This document shows positions 15,731 through 24,461 of a stretch of 64,000 bases of DNA, piece after piece. Under the pieces are notes generated by a model, which did not search any database, was not told where the DNA came from, and saw nothing but the letters and a program-made list of their open reading frames with translations. Both the position numbers and the translations under genes were made by a program. Source of the stretch: an uncultured Bacteroidales bacterium. GTDB lineage: Bacteria; Bacteroidota; Bacteroidia; Bacteroidales; Bacteroidaceae. The stretch lies in assembly GCA_902768125.1 (NCBI GenBank), contig CACXKA010000007.1, forward strand, positions 62,001 through 126,000, in the 5' to 3' direction. Numbering within the stretch: position 1 is the stretch's first letter; every line of letters begins with the position of its first letter.

Positions 15731-17227
15731 TTATGCGAACTTGCTGAAGTCCACCTTGTGCATGTCGCCCTCCTTGATGAAGGTGTCGTGGAATGCGTGG
15801 GTGGCAGCAAGGTTGTGCCATGACTGGCCCTTCTGGGAGATCTTGAGGTAGTCCCAGAGGAGCTGCTTGTAGTCGGGGTGCGCGCAGTTCTCGATGATGG
15901 CATGGGCGCGCTGGATGGGGCTCTTGCCGCGGAGGTCTGCCACGCCCTGCTCGGTGACGATGACGTTGACGTCGTGCTCGGTGTGGTCAACGTGGCTGCA
16001 GAATGGGACGATGGCTGAGATGGCGCCGCCCTTTGCCACGGATGAGCAGGTGAAGATGGAGAGGAATGCGTTGCGCTCGAAGTCGCCCGAGCCGCCGATG
16101 CCGTTCATCATCTTCGTGCCGCAGATCTGGGTGGAGTTGGCATGTCCGTAGAGGTCCACCTCGATGGCGGTGTTGATGGCGATGAGACCGAGACGACGGA
16201 TGACCTCGGCGTTGTTGGAAATCTCTGACTGACGCAGCACGAGTCTCTCCTTGAAGAAGTCGATGTTGTCGTAGATGCTCAGGAGCTTGTCGTTGGTGAC
16301 GGTGAGGGAGCAAGTGGATGCGCACTTCACCTTCTCCTGGAACATGAGGTCCACGATGGCGTTCTGGAGCACCTCGGTGTAGACCTCCATCTGTGGCATC
16401 TCGGGATTGCTTCCGAGAGCGAAGAGGATGGCGTTGGCTGTGGTGCCCACACCGCTCTGGAAGGGAAGGAAGCCGGAAGGAATGATGCCGCGCTTCTTCT
16501 CGCCCATGAGGAAGTTCGCCACGTTCTCACCAATCTTGTCGGTGATGGGGTCGGCATCCTTGAAGGAACGCGCCTCGTCGGGGATGTTGCACTCTACGAC
16601 ACCCACGACCTTCTTGGGGTCGAGCTGGAGATATGGAGTACCGATGCGGTCGGTCACTTTCTCGATGGGAATGGGCTTGCGCTGTGGAGGGTCGAGTGGC
16701 TCGTACACGTCGTGCAGACCCTTGGAAGATGCTGGGTGGAATGCGTTCAGCTCGAGGATGATGCCCTTCTTTGCCAAACGTGCCACGGTGGGAGAGATAC
16801 CGCCAGCGGCTGTGAGATACACCTTGCCATCTTCTTCAATGGCGCAGACTTCGAGAATCGCCCAGTCAACATCGCCCAGGAAGCCGTAGCGAAGGTCCTG
16901 AGCCATCATGCCGAGATGGATGTCGTTGTAGGCAATCTCGCCCGCATTCACGTGCTTGCGGAAAGTGGAGTTGGTGGTGTAGGGAGCGCGGTAACGGATG
17001 GCTTGCTCGTCGGACAGCACGCCGTCGCAGGACTGACCTGTGGATGCGCCTGTGAAGATGCCAATCTGGAATGGACGGCCAGCCTCGTGCTCAGCGTGAG
17101 CAATCTTGGCAACCTCTGCCGTCACTGCCTTGGGTGTGCCTGCTGGCGTGAAACCAGACAGGCCGATATTGTCTCCGTTCTTGATGAGTGCTGCAGCCTC
17201 TGCAGCGGTGATTCTTGTAAATGCCAT
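15731..17227 (-). CDS. Acetyl-CoA hydrolase/transferase (succinyl-CoA:acetate CoA-transferase type)
   Basis: A 498-residue class I CoA-transferase of the AarC/acetyl-CoA hydrolase family. It probably moves CoA between succinyl-CoA and acetate, fitting the succinate/acetate fermentation of Prevotellaceae. Motifs: GLSGFTPAGTPKAV near the N-terminus, GVGTTANAI, MEVYTEVLQ (candidate catalytic Glu), and GIGGSGDFERNA. I start at the ATG at 17227 (MAFTRITAAEAA); the upstream in-frame extension is not family-like and overlaps the promoter. Substrate preference is inferred. Confidence 0.9.
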   Translation of the reverse strand: MAFTRITAAEAAALIKNGDNIGLSGFTPAGTPKAVTAEVAKIAHAEHEAGRPFQIGIFTGASTGQSCDGVLSDEQAIRYRAPYTTNSTFRKHVNAGEIAYNDIHLGMMAQDLRYGFLGDVDWAILEVCAIEEDGKVYLTAAGGISPTVARLAKKGIILELNAFHPASSKGLHDVYEPLDPPQRKPIPIEKVTDRIGTPYLQLDPKKVVGVVECNIPDEARSFKDADPITDKIGENVANFLMGEKKRGIIPSGFLPFQSGVGTTANAILFALGSNPEMPQMEVYTEVLQNAIVDLMFQEKVKCASTCSLTVTNDKLLSIYDNIDFFKERLVLRQSEISNNAEVIRRLGLIAINTAIEVDLYGHANSTQICGTKMMNGIGGSGDFERNAFLSIFTCSSVAKGGAISAIVPFCSHVDHTEHDVNVIVTEQGVADLRGKSPIQRAHAIIENCAHPDYKQLLWDYLKISQKGQSWHNLAATHAFHDTFIKEGDMHKVDFSKFA

Positions 17228-17262
17228 AAATCTTATTATTACACAATTATTCAAATTTTGTG

Positions 17263-17270
17263 CAAAGTTA
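17263..17270 (-). promoter_or_regulatory. Promoter -7 box of the CoA-transferase-xth operon
   Basis: The minus strand reads TAACTTTG, 36 nt before the start codon. Confidence 0.65.
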
Positions 17271-17295
17271 GGCGTTTTATTTGGAATGACAAAAT

Positions 17296-17328
17296 AAGTG
17301 GCACAAAAACTGATGTTCTGTGCCACTT
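17296..17328 (-). terminator. Terminator of the glsA-glsB operon
   Basis: A perfect 10-bp stem AAGTGGCACA / TGTGCCACTT (17296-17305 with 17319-17328). Read leftward it is followed by a T-rich run (ATTTTG). It sits between the glsB stop and the CoA-transferase promoter. Confidence 0.75.
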
Positions 17329-17364
17329 TTGGAGTGTTATATAATATATATGTATACTTATCGA

Positions 17365-18393
17365 CTATTTTACAGGGTCGAAATCGTCGATGAGTTCCTG
17401 CTTGTTGGATGGCTCGTAGATGACCTTGTTGGCACCGCTCGTGATCTGCACGTACTCGGGGTGCTCCTTGGCGAAGTTGTCGATGTAGCGGATGCGCTTC
17501 TGGTCGTAAAGTTCACTGACCGCAATGAGAATGCCTGTTTCCTCTACATCGCCAAAACCATAATTGATGGCAGTGCCAAACATCTTCATGGTGGGAGAAA
17601 GGCTCATGTAGGCATTGACCAGCGGAGGGATGTTGTAGCCCAGGGCACGCACCTCGTGGTTGAGAATCTTGTAGTCTTCCTTGAAAGTGTCCTCGCAGAA
17701 CAGTTCCTCAAACTCCTTGGGGTCGTGCTCCAACTCGAGCGGCTTGGTGGGGATGACCAGCCCGTCCTTGTCGCCGAAGTGCTTGCGCAGGAAGTAGAGA
17801 ATCATGTCGCGACCTTTGCGGTTGTAGCTGGGATACATCGTCATCTTGCCGAAGAAGTACTTGCAGCCAGGCATGATGACCGCCAGCGCACCGAGTCCGT
17901 CCCAAAGATTGTCGAGGGCAAAGATGGACTTGCCGTCGGAGCGCGTGGACTGATACTCCAGCGTCACGAAGGAACGTCCCAGCTCGATGGTGTAGGGCAG
18001 GTAGTCCTTGATGAACTCTTCGGAGAAATGGAACATGTGGCTGGTGGCAAGAATGGGCTGACCCTTCTCGTCGAACTTGATGTCGGGACCGAGGATGTAG
18101 CGATAGCCGCCAATGATTTCCTCCGACTCGGGATTCCACACGATGAGCTGCTTGTAGGGATGGTCCATCGTGTCGAATTTGTCAAGGTCGCAATCCAAGC
18201 CCGTGCCTCCACCTGCTGCACGGAAGGCAATCTCGCGCAGACGGCCAATCTCGCGCACCACGTTGGGCGCGTTCTGCCATGTGACCACATACACCTCATT
18301 GTTGCTTTTGCTGGTCATGCGCAAACGCCTCTCATCAGTAAGTTCCGCTTTGAGCACCTCTTTGGGAATAGGTGCGATGATTTCTGCTTCCAT
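17365..18393 (-). CDS. glsB: GNAT-type N-acyltransferase, GlsB-like (glycine/ornithine lipid synthesis)
   Basis: A 342-residue protein resembling OlsB/GlsB: an acyl-ACP-dependent N-acyltransferase fold with EIGRLREIAFRAAGGGTGLDCDLDKFD, the core ELGRSFVTLEYQ, and LWDGLGALA. In Bacteroides thetaiotaomicron the GlsB-GlsA pair makes glycine lipids: GlsB adds the 3-hydroxy fatty acid to the amino acid and GlsA then acylates the hydroxyl. The partner gene glsA lies directly upstream in the same operon. The amino-acid head group is inferred from lineage. Confidence 0.82.
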   Translation of the reverse strand: MEAEIIAPIPKEVLKAELTDERRLRMTSKSNNEVYVVTWQNAPNVVREIGRLREIAFRAAGGGTGLDCDLDKFDTMDHPYKQLIVWNPESEEIIGGYRYILGPDIKFDEKGQPILATSHMFHFSEEFIKDYLPYTIELGRSFVTLEYQSTRSDGKSIFALDNLWDGLGALAVIMPGCKYFFGKMTMYPSYNRKGRDMILYFLRKHFGDKDGLVIPTKPLELEHDPKEFEELFCEDTFKEDYKILNHEVRALGYNIPPLVNAYMSLSPTMKMFGTAINYGFGDVEETGILIAVSELYDQKRIRYIDNFAKEHPEYVQITSGANKVIYEPSNKQELIDDFDPVK

Positions 18394-18455
18394 ATTTTGA
18401 TTTTTCCTAATTCGTTGTTGTGCCGGTCCGCCCTGCTACGCCAATGTTCTTTCCG

Positions 18456-19340
18456 TCATGCCGACGCATTGCCGGGGTCGAGCTGATAGACCTTTTCCTT
18501 CACCCACTGCGCCCACTCGTTCGGCGTCTTCGATTTGTCGAAAGTCTGCCAGGGAATAGGCTTTCCGAACGTGACCGTGAAGGTCTTCCCCTGATTCTTG
18601 TACATCTCGTCCGCCAGATAGAGCATGGCGATGTTGAACTTGATGTGCAGACGCTTGCACCAACGCGCAATGTTGTAGAACCGGTCGGAATTGTGACCCG
18701 AGAAATGAACGGGAATCACATCGCGCTGGTATTGCACCGTCTTGGTGATGAAGGTCTTCTTCCACTCCAAATCCTTGATGACATCATCCTCCCCTTTTCG
18801 GGAACAGAGTCCGGCTGGGAACATCACCACGTTCTTGGGCGACTGGAACGCCGCTTCCACCATCTTGGGAAAGTTCCTACTGTTGCGCCCCGTCTTGTTG
18901 ATAGGTACGCAGAGTGGTGCCAATCCCTTGAAGCTCATCAGGATGTCGTTCACCAGATACACCATCTGACTGTCGTACTTGTGGCAGATGATAGAACCCA
19001 ATGCAATACCGTCCTGTCCTCCCAACGGGTGATTGCTCACGATGGTGAAGTAACGTCCGCCCTCATTGCCAGGCAGCGCATCCAATCCCTCTTGGACAAC
19101 CCCGTTGATGTTGGTCTGCACCTTTGTCGTGCAGTTCAGGTATTTCAAGCATCCGTCCAACCATTCCACGCCCACTTGTCCTTTCCCCTCGCCGCACAGA
19201 TGCACGTTCATCCAGTCCTGATGGATAATCCTCTTCAGCCATGACACCAAAAATTGAGGAACAAACTTGGATTTCTTGCCGAGCTTGTCCTTCAACACTT
19301 GGTCCACGTCCACTCGAAATTCTTCTCCTTCGATCGCCAT
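18456..19340 (-). CDS. glsA: Lyso-lipid O-acyltransferase, GlsA-like
   Basis: A 294-residue PlsC-superfamily acyltransferase with the block SNHPLGGQDGIALG (a variant NHxxxxxD motif), a VMFPAGLCSRK block and VIPVHFSG. Next to glsB this fits GlsA, which completes di-acylated glycine lipid. I start at the ATG at 19340 (MAIEGEEF); a longer in-frame start lies upstream of the promoter. First gene of the operon, 62 nt before glsB. It acts at the inner membrane. Confidence 0.82.
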   Translation of the reverse strand: MAIEGEEFRVDVDQVLKDKLGKKSKFVPQFLVSWLKRIIHQDWMNVHLCGEGKGQVGVEWLDGCLKYLNCTTKVQTNINGVVQEGLDALPGNEGGRYFTIVSNHPLGGQDGIALGSIICHKYDSQMVYLVNDILMSFKGLAPLCVPINKTGRNSRNFPKMVEAAFQSPKNVVMFPAGLCSRKGEDDVIKDLEWKKTFITKTVQYQRDVIPVHFSGHNSDRFYNIARWCKRLHIKFNIAMLYLADEMYKNQGKTFTVTFGKPIPWQTFDKSKTPNEWAQWVKEKVYQLDPGNASA

Positions 19341-19357
19341 AATACAGAAATGTCGTG

Positions 19358-19365
19358 CAAAATTA
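19358..19365 (-). promoter_or_regulatory. Promoter -7 box of glsA-glsB
   Basis: The minus strand reads TAATTTTG, 18 nt upstream of the glsA ATG, which implies a short leader of about 13 nt. Confidence 0.55.
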
Positions 19366-19430
19366 TTAAATCTTTTTTGTTTTTTAATAAAAAAAGCCAA
19401 CTTTTCACTATTGGAGCGGAAAAAAAGTAG

Positions 19431-19438
19431 TAACTTTG
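19431..19438 (+). promoter_or_regulatory. Promoter -7 box of the export operon
   Basis: TAACTTTG, with a leader of roughly 85 nt before the ATG at 19532. The leader contains an AATTGG/CCAATT palindrome. Confidence 0.6.
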
Positions 19439-19531
19439 CAGCAATTATGGGGTTATGTGCCCAATTGGAGTTGATAAAGTTGCGGCATTGAAACCTCTCT
19501 AACCAATTGCAAAAACAGAATAGATAGAAAT

Positions 19532-21967
19532 ATGAAAAGAGTATTGATGGCAGTCTTGTTCTGCTTCACTTCAGTTTTGGGCGCTCTTGCGCAGATGTCA
19601 GACCAGCAGGTGATAGCGTTCATCGATCGCGAAAGAAAAGCTGGTACTAGCCAGTCGCAGATTGTGACAAAGTTGACACAACGTGGTGTGCAAATTGCAC
19701 AAATCCGCCGTTTGCGCAATCAGTATGAGGTGCAGTCGAGAAAGAATGCTGCAACGACTGTGGAAACTGGAAGGACGCAAACCAATGGCGATGGTACAAC
19801 TCCCCAAGAGATGACTACGGCAAAACGAGGAACAGTGGGTGAAATTCGTGCAGATGCCGCAGACGAACACGAAGATGCTGAGGATGAGGTGAAGGCTCTC
19901 CAGGAGACACCTGGTGAAGCGACGGGCAAGAAAGTGTTTGGTCGTGATGTCTTCAATCGTGGTTCTTTGTCTTTTGAACCCAATATGAATCTTGCCACTC
20001 CGCAAGATTATGTGTTGGGACCTGGCGACCAAGTTGTCATTGATATTTATGGTGCATCGCAGAAGACGTTGGTTCATACAATCTCCCCAGAAGGAACCAT
20101 CACCGTGGATGGTGTGGGTCCTGTGCAAGTAAGTGGTCTTTCTGTTGCTGCTGCTCAAGAGAAGATTAGAAGAAGCGTAGGCTCGCACTATTCGACCTCA
20201 AGCGTCAGACTGACGGTGGGACAGACGCGCACCATTATGATTAATGTCATGGGTGAGGTGAAGACCCCTGGTACTTATCACCTTTCTTCTTTCGCCACCG
20301 TTTTCCATGCCTTGTATATGGCAGGAGGTATCAATGACCTCGGTACATTACGTAACGTGAAAGTGTATAGAAACGGCCACTTGGTCACTGTCGTCGATAT
20401 CTATGAATATATTCTCAATGGACGTTTGGCAGGAAATATCCATCTTCAGGACAACGATGTCATTCAGGTGGACCCTTACGAATGTTTGGTGGGTATCACG
20501 GGTAATGTGAAACGTCCAATGTTTTATGAAATGCGTCGGACTGAGACGGTGGGAACTTTGCTGAAATATGCTGGTGGCTTTACGGGTGATGCTTACAAGA
20601 AGTCCGTTCGATTGGTTCGTCAGTCAGGAGAACGATACACGGTACATAATGTGGGCGAGTTCGAAATGAATGCCTTTACGGTTGATGATGGCGATGCTGT
20701 ATCAGTAGATGCTATTCTCAATCGTTATGATAACATGGTGGAAATCAAGGGTGCCGTGTTCCGTCCTGGACAGTTCAACATTGGTGGTGATGTCTGCTCG
20801 GTTCGTACCTTGATTCAAGCTGCTGATGGTTTGACAGAAGATGCTTTCCTTGATCATGCCATTATTCACCGTTTGAAGGAAGACCGTACGTTGGAGGTAA
20901 TTCCAATTGACGTGAAGGGTATAATGAATGGCACGGTGGCAGATTTCCCATTGCAGAATGAGGACGTTGTATTCATTCCTACTCAAGAGGAACTCCGCAA
21001 GGAACGTTTATTCACTATCACGGGTGAGGTGATGACTCCTGGTGATTATGAATATGCAGAGAACACCACCATTGAGGACCTGATTGTTCAGGCGGGTGGT
21101 TTGCGCGATGGAGCTTCTTTGGCACGTGTGGATGTGAGCCGCAGAATAGATAATCCATATTCAACAGAGAAGGGTCGTGAGATTTCCGAGACTTATCAGT
21201 TCGACCTGAAGGATGGTTTGGTGATTAATAATAATCGCAGTTTCATTTTGAAGCCTTACGATGTGGTGCATGTTCGTCGTAGCCCTGGTTACGTGATGCC
21301 TAAGAACATCACTGTGACAGGTGAAGTAAACTACGAAGGTGCGTTCACTTTGGAGAAGAAGAACCTCCGTCTGACGGATGCCATCAACATGGCAGGTGGT
21401 GTGACTCAAGATGCTTATGTCAAGGGTGCTCGACTGATTCGTGTGATGAATGATGAAGAACGTGTGCGTAAGCAGGCCGTGTTAGAATCTCTCCGAAATA
21501 ATTTGGACAGAAAAGATTCAATCTCATGGAGTAAGATGGAGATGGATGATACTTATCCTATCGGTATCGATTTGGAAAAGGCTATCAAAGAACCAGGTGG
21601 ACGCTATGATATTGTTCTGCGTGAGAATGACCGACTTGACATACCAGAATACAATGGAACCGTGAGAATCTCTGGCGATGTTCAATTCCCCAACACGGTG
21701 ACTTATGTGGAAGGCAAAAACATTAAATGGTATATCAAGAATGCTGGTGGATTCAGTGAGTCTGCCAAGAAGAAAAAGACATTTATCGTTTATCAGAATG
21801 GTATGATGAATAGTGCGTCTCGGTCTACGATTGTAGAACCAGGTAGCGAGATTATTGTGCCGAGCAAGAAGAAGAAGAATTTCGATATTGCTAGTATGTC
21901 AGTAATTGGAAGTGCGCTGAGTCCTCTTGCAACAATGGTTGCCTTGATCGCATACCTGTCTAAATAA
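19532..21967 (+). CDS. Polysaccharide export outer-membrane protein (SLBB, Wza-like)
   Basis: An 811-residue protein with a signal peptide (1-21, LGALAQ) and an N-terminal Gln-rich helical region. The poly-export domain begins near residue 155 (DYVLGPGDQVVIDIYG) and is followed by a series of SLBB repeats (for example VMGEVKTPGTYHL, ITGNVKRPMFYEM, ITGEVMTPGDYEY, VTGEVNYEGAFTL, ISGDVQFPNTVTY). Such proteins form the outer-membrane channel for capsule or exopolysaccharide. No lipobox. The C-terminus ends in a hydrophobic helix (VIGSALSPLATMVALIAYLS). First of a three-gene operon. Confidence 0.92.
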   Translation: MKRVLMAVLFCFTSVLGALAQMSDQQVIAFIDRERKAGTSQSQIVTKLTQRGVQIAQIRRLRNQYEVQSRKNAATTVETGRTQTNGDGTTPQEMTTAKRGTVGEIRADAADEHEDAEDEVKALQETPGEATGKKVFGRDVFNRGSLSFEPNMNLATPQDYVLGPGDQVVIDIYGASQKTLVHTISPEGTITVDGVGPVQVSGLSVAAAQEKIRRSVGSHYSTSSVRLTVGQTRTIMINVMGEVKTPGTYHLSSFATVFHALYMAGGINDLGTLRNVKVYRNGHLVTVVDIYEYILNGRLAGNIHLQDNDVIQVDPYECLVGITGNVKRPMFYEMRRTETVGTLLKYAGGFTGDAYKKSVRLVRQSGERYTVHNVGEFEMNAFTVDDGDAVSVDAILNRYDNMVEIKGAVFRPGQFNIGGDVCSVRTLIQAADGLTEDAFLDHAIIHRLKEDRTLEVIPIDVKGIMNGTVADFPLQNEDVVFIPTQEELRKERLFTITGEVMTPGDYEYAENTTIEDLIVQAGGLRDGASLARVDVSRRIDNPYSTEKGREISETYQFDLKDGLVINNNRSFILKPYDVVHVRRSPGYVMPKNITVTGEVNYEGAFTLEKKNLRLTDAINMAGGVTQDAYVKGARLIRVMNDEERVRKQAVLESLRNNLDRKDSISWSKMEMDDTYPIGIDLEKAIKEPGGRYDIVLRENDRLDIPEYNGTVRISGDVQFPNTVTYVEGKNIKWYIKNAGGFSESAKKKKTFIVYQNGMMNSASRSTIVEPGSEIIVPSKKKKNFDIASMSVIGSALSPLATMVALIAYLSK

Positions 21968-21985
21968 ACTCAAATAGAAATTATT

Positions 21986-23083
21986 ATGGATAATCAAAAG
22001 CAATATACAGAGCCGGCAAATCAGGAGGAGGAAAGTCACATTGACTTTAAAGCGATGTTTGATGCTCTGAAAAAGTGCAAGAGTCTTTATTGGAAGGTGC
22101 TTCCTGCCACATTTGTCGTGGCATGCGTCATTGTGCTTTCTATTCCTAATTATTATAGTTGTGAAGTACAACTTGCACCAGAGTTGACCACTAGTCGAAG
22201 CTCAAACTCTCTCAGTGTGCTAGCGTCTCAATTTGGATTGAAGATGGGGTCCGGAGCGATGGGATCTGAAGCTCTCTATCCAACCTTATATCCAGATTTG
22301 GTGAATTCTACAGACTTTAAGGTGAGCCTGTTCAATATTCCCGTTCATAAGAAGGACAGTACACGCGTCATGAGTTATTACGACTATCTGATGAATAATC
22401 AGAAGGTACCTTGGTGGAGCAGTGCTATCGGTGGAACAATGAAATTCTTGACATCTTTCTTGGCAGAACCAGAAGAAGATGAAGAGACCGCCATTGATCC
22501 ATTCCAATTGACCAAGAAACAGACGAATATTGTGAAAGCATTAGATCAAAAAGTGGTTTGCGATGTTGATAAAAAGACCTTAGTCATCACGATTTCTGTA
22601 ACAGATCAAGACCCTCTCATTTGTGCAACAATGGCAGATTCTGTAAAGGATCGTTTACAGGACTTCATCACGGATTATCGTACCAAGAAGGCGCGTGTGG
22701 ACTTGGAGTATAATCGCAAATTATACCAAGAGGCAAAGGCTCGTTATGATGAAGCGCGTAGAAGATATGGAGAATATGCTGATGCCAACCAGGATGTGAT
22801 TCTGCAAAGTGTCCGTATGAAGATTGTGGATTTAGAGAATGAAATGCAGTTGCAATATAATGCATATAGTGCAGTGGTGCAGCAGTTGACGCTGGCAGAG
22901 GCTAAGGTGCAGGAAGAAACCCCTTCGTTCACCACGCTTCAGAGTGCAACCGTCCCTGTCAAGAAAGCTGGTCCCGCACGTAGCAAGCTGGTTTTGATTA
23001 TTCTCTTCCTTGCATTCTTGGGCACCTCTGTATGGATTCTGTACAAAGAAGGCCAGTTGAAGCCGCTTTTAGGTCTTTCTTGA
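21986..23083 (+). CDS. Wzz-type polysaccharide chain-length/co-polymerase protein
   Basis: A 365-residue inner-membrane protein. A TM helix at about residues 40-60 (VLPATFVVACVIVLSIP), a periplasmic part with a coiled coil (about 225-310), and a second TM near residues 332-350 (LVLIILFLAFLGTSVWIL) preceded by PVKKAGPARSK. This is the Wzz/polysaccharide co-polymerase plan without a C-terminal tyrosine kinase domain. It lies 18 nt after the SLBB gene and works with it in export. Confidence 0.9.
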   Translation: MDNQKQYTEPANQEEESHIDFKAMFDALKKCKSLYWKVLPATFVVACVIVLSIPNYYSCEVQLAPELTTSRSSNSLSVLASQFGLKMGSGAMGSEALYPTLYPDLVNSTDFKVSLFNIPVHKKDSTRVMSYYDYLMNNQKVPWWSSAIGGTMKFLTSFLAEPEEDEETAIDPFQLTKKQTNIVKALDQKVVCDVDKKTLVITISVTDQDPLICATMADSVKDRLQDFITDYRTKKARVDLEYNRKLYQEAKARYDEARRRYGEYADANQDVILQSVRMKIVDLENEMQLQYNAYSAVVQQLTLAEAKVQEETPSFTTLQSATVPVKKAGPARSKLVLIILFLAFLGTSVWILYKEGQLKPLLGLS

Positions 23084-23117
23084 TACTAACAAACTAATGA
23101 CTTAATTGAGATTATTT

Positions 23118-23840
23118 ATGTTTTCTTTCTTCTGTACTAAAAAGAAACTAGTTAATACGGGCATCTTCAAGGGTGCAACGGATTGGCATAGTCACATCCT
23201 CCCCGGTGTGGATGATGGTATCCAAACATTGGAGGATTCCCTTGACGTCCTTGCCTATTATGAGAAGATAGGCATCAAGGAAGTGTGGCTCACTCCTCAT
23301 ATTATGGAAGATATGCCCAACACTATAGAAGAATTGCGTGAGCGATATGAGGAACTGCAAGAGGCTTACCGTGGAACGGTGAAGCTGAATCTGGCAGCAG
23401 AGAATATGATGGATAATCTCTTTTATGAGCGTCTGGAAGCTAATGAATTGCTACCGATAGGTCCGAAGGGTGACCATCTTCTGGTGGAGACTTCGTATTA
23501 CCAGCCTCCTATCGATTTGCACGGAACGTTGGAACGTGTGAAGGAGAAGGGCTACCAACCTATTCTTGCTCATCCCGAACGTTATCGTTATATGGGAGAT
23601 TCCGATTATGATTATTTGTATTCAAAAGGTGTGAAGTTGCAGATGAACATAGTTTCTTTGGCTGGTGGCTATGGAAGGACTGCACAGGAAAAAGCACTGA
23701 CGATGTTGTCTAAGGGGTATTATAGTTTCTTTGGCTCTGACCTACACTCGTTGTCAAATTTCCAGCAAGCCATTAACGCCAAAGCACTGAAGAAAGAAAC
23801 TGTAGAGCTTCTTCCACGCATACAGAATATAATTGTGTAA
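23118..23840 (+). CDS. CpsB/CapC-family PHP tyrosine phosphatase
   Basis: A 240-residue PHP-fold metallophosphatase. Metal ligands: DWHSHILPGVDDG near residue 25, LTPHIMED, ILAHPERY, and FGSDLHS at the C-terminus. Relatives dephosphorylate the tyrosine kinase that controls capsule export. No such kinase gene is in this operon, so the partner must be elsewhere. I use the ATG at 23118; a TTG four codons earlier is the alternative. Confidence 0.9.
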   Translation: MFSFFCTKKKLVNTGIFKGATDWHSHILPGVDDGIQTLEDSLDVLAYYEKIGIKEVWLTPHIMEDMPNTIEELRERYEELQEAYRGTVKLNLAAENMMDNLFYERLEANELLPIGPKGDHLLVETSYYQPPIDLHGTLERVKEKGYQPILAHPERYRYMGDSDYDYLYSKGVKLQMNIVSLAGGYGRTAQEKALTMLSKGYYSFFGSDLHSLSNFQQAINAKALKKETVELLPRIQNIIV

Positions 23841-23875
23841 AAGGGAGTTGCTAATAGTTTTTCGAAATATCATGT

Positions 23876-23912
23876 ATCATCCTCCTCGGGTTCATTTCCG
23901 CAGGAGGATGAT
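23876..23912. terminator. Hairpin between convergent phosphatase and WbqC genes
   Basis: An 11-bp perfect stem ATCATCCTCCT / AGGAGGATGAT with a 15-nt loop. It overlaps the WbqC stop codon. U-tracts are weak on both sides, so termination is plausible but not certain. Confidence 0.5.
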
Positions 23913-24461
23913 GCTTTCATTCCCCATGTTGAAAATAAGGTCGATGATGGAGAGGTTAGGGAGAAAGCTATGTTTTTGTTGGAAGACTTGGTAATAGTGC
24001 TTTGTGGGGAAATCCATCATGGGTGCGATGCCTGTATAGGCTTCCGTTCTTTGAAGGGTAGGATGAATGTCAAGGAACTCACAACATTTGGCAGTAAGTG
24101 CTTCGTTGAAGTCCATAAGAAAGTCCCATTTCTTTTCGTAAAAAGGACGGAAATCGTCTTGAAGATATTCAAAGAAAGGGGAGTTGAAGTAGGTGGTCTC
24201 AAGTGCATACCAATGTTGATGTTGCCAATCAGAATGCGTGCTGATGCGTACATCTTTCATCAGGCATTTTCCACTGGTAGCGAAATTGCTCTTGTCAATG
24301 GGTATGGTTAAATGAAGCGGGCCATTCGGTGAGTCGATGGTGCATCGGTTACGGATGGTCTGCTTTTGATAGTTCTCGTGCTGCTCAATGGAAATAGGTT
24401 CGCCCGTCAGCAGATGAGCGAACCATGATATAGGAGGGAGATATGCGCTTGGTAATACCAT
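23892..24461 (-). CDS. WbqC-family protein
   Basis: A 189-residue protein with the WbqC-like features LPSAYLPPISWFAHLL at the N-terminus and LSIIDLIFNMG near the C-terminus. WbqC proteins are found in O-antigen loci and near lepB in Bacteroidales; their biochemical role is uncertain. The start codon overlaps the lepB stop by one base (TAATG), so the genes are translationally coupled. Part of the conserved dapB-lepB-WbqC order. Confidence 0.85.
   Translation of the reverse strand: MVLPSAYLPPISWFAHLLTGEPISIEQHENYQKQTIRNRCTIDSPNGPLHLTIPIDKSNFATSGKCLMKDVRISTHSDWQHQHWYALETTYFNSPFFEYLQDDFRPFYEKKWDFLMDFNEALTAKCCEFLDIHPTLQRTEAYTGIAPMMDFPTKHYYQVFQQKHSFLPNLSIIDLIFNMGNESIILLRK

Noticed and set aside
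17320-18486. A 388-codon plus-strand frame opposite glsB
   Set aside because: glsB on the minus strand has family motifs and operon context; the antisense product shows none.
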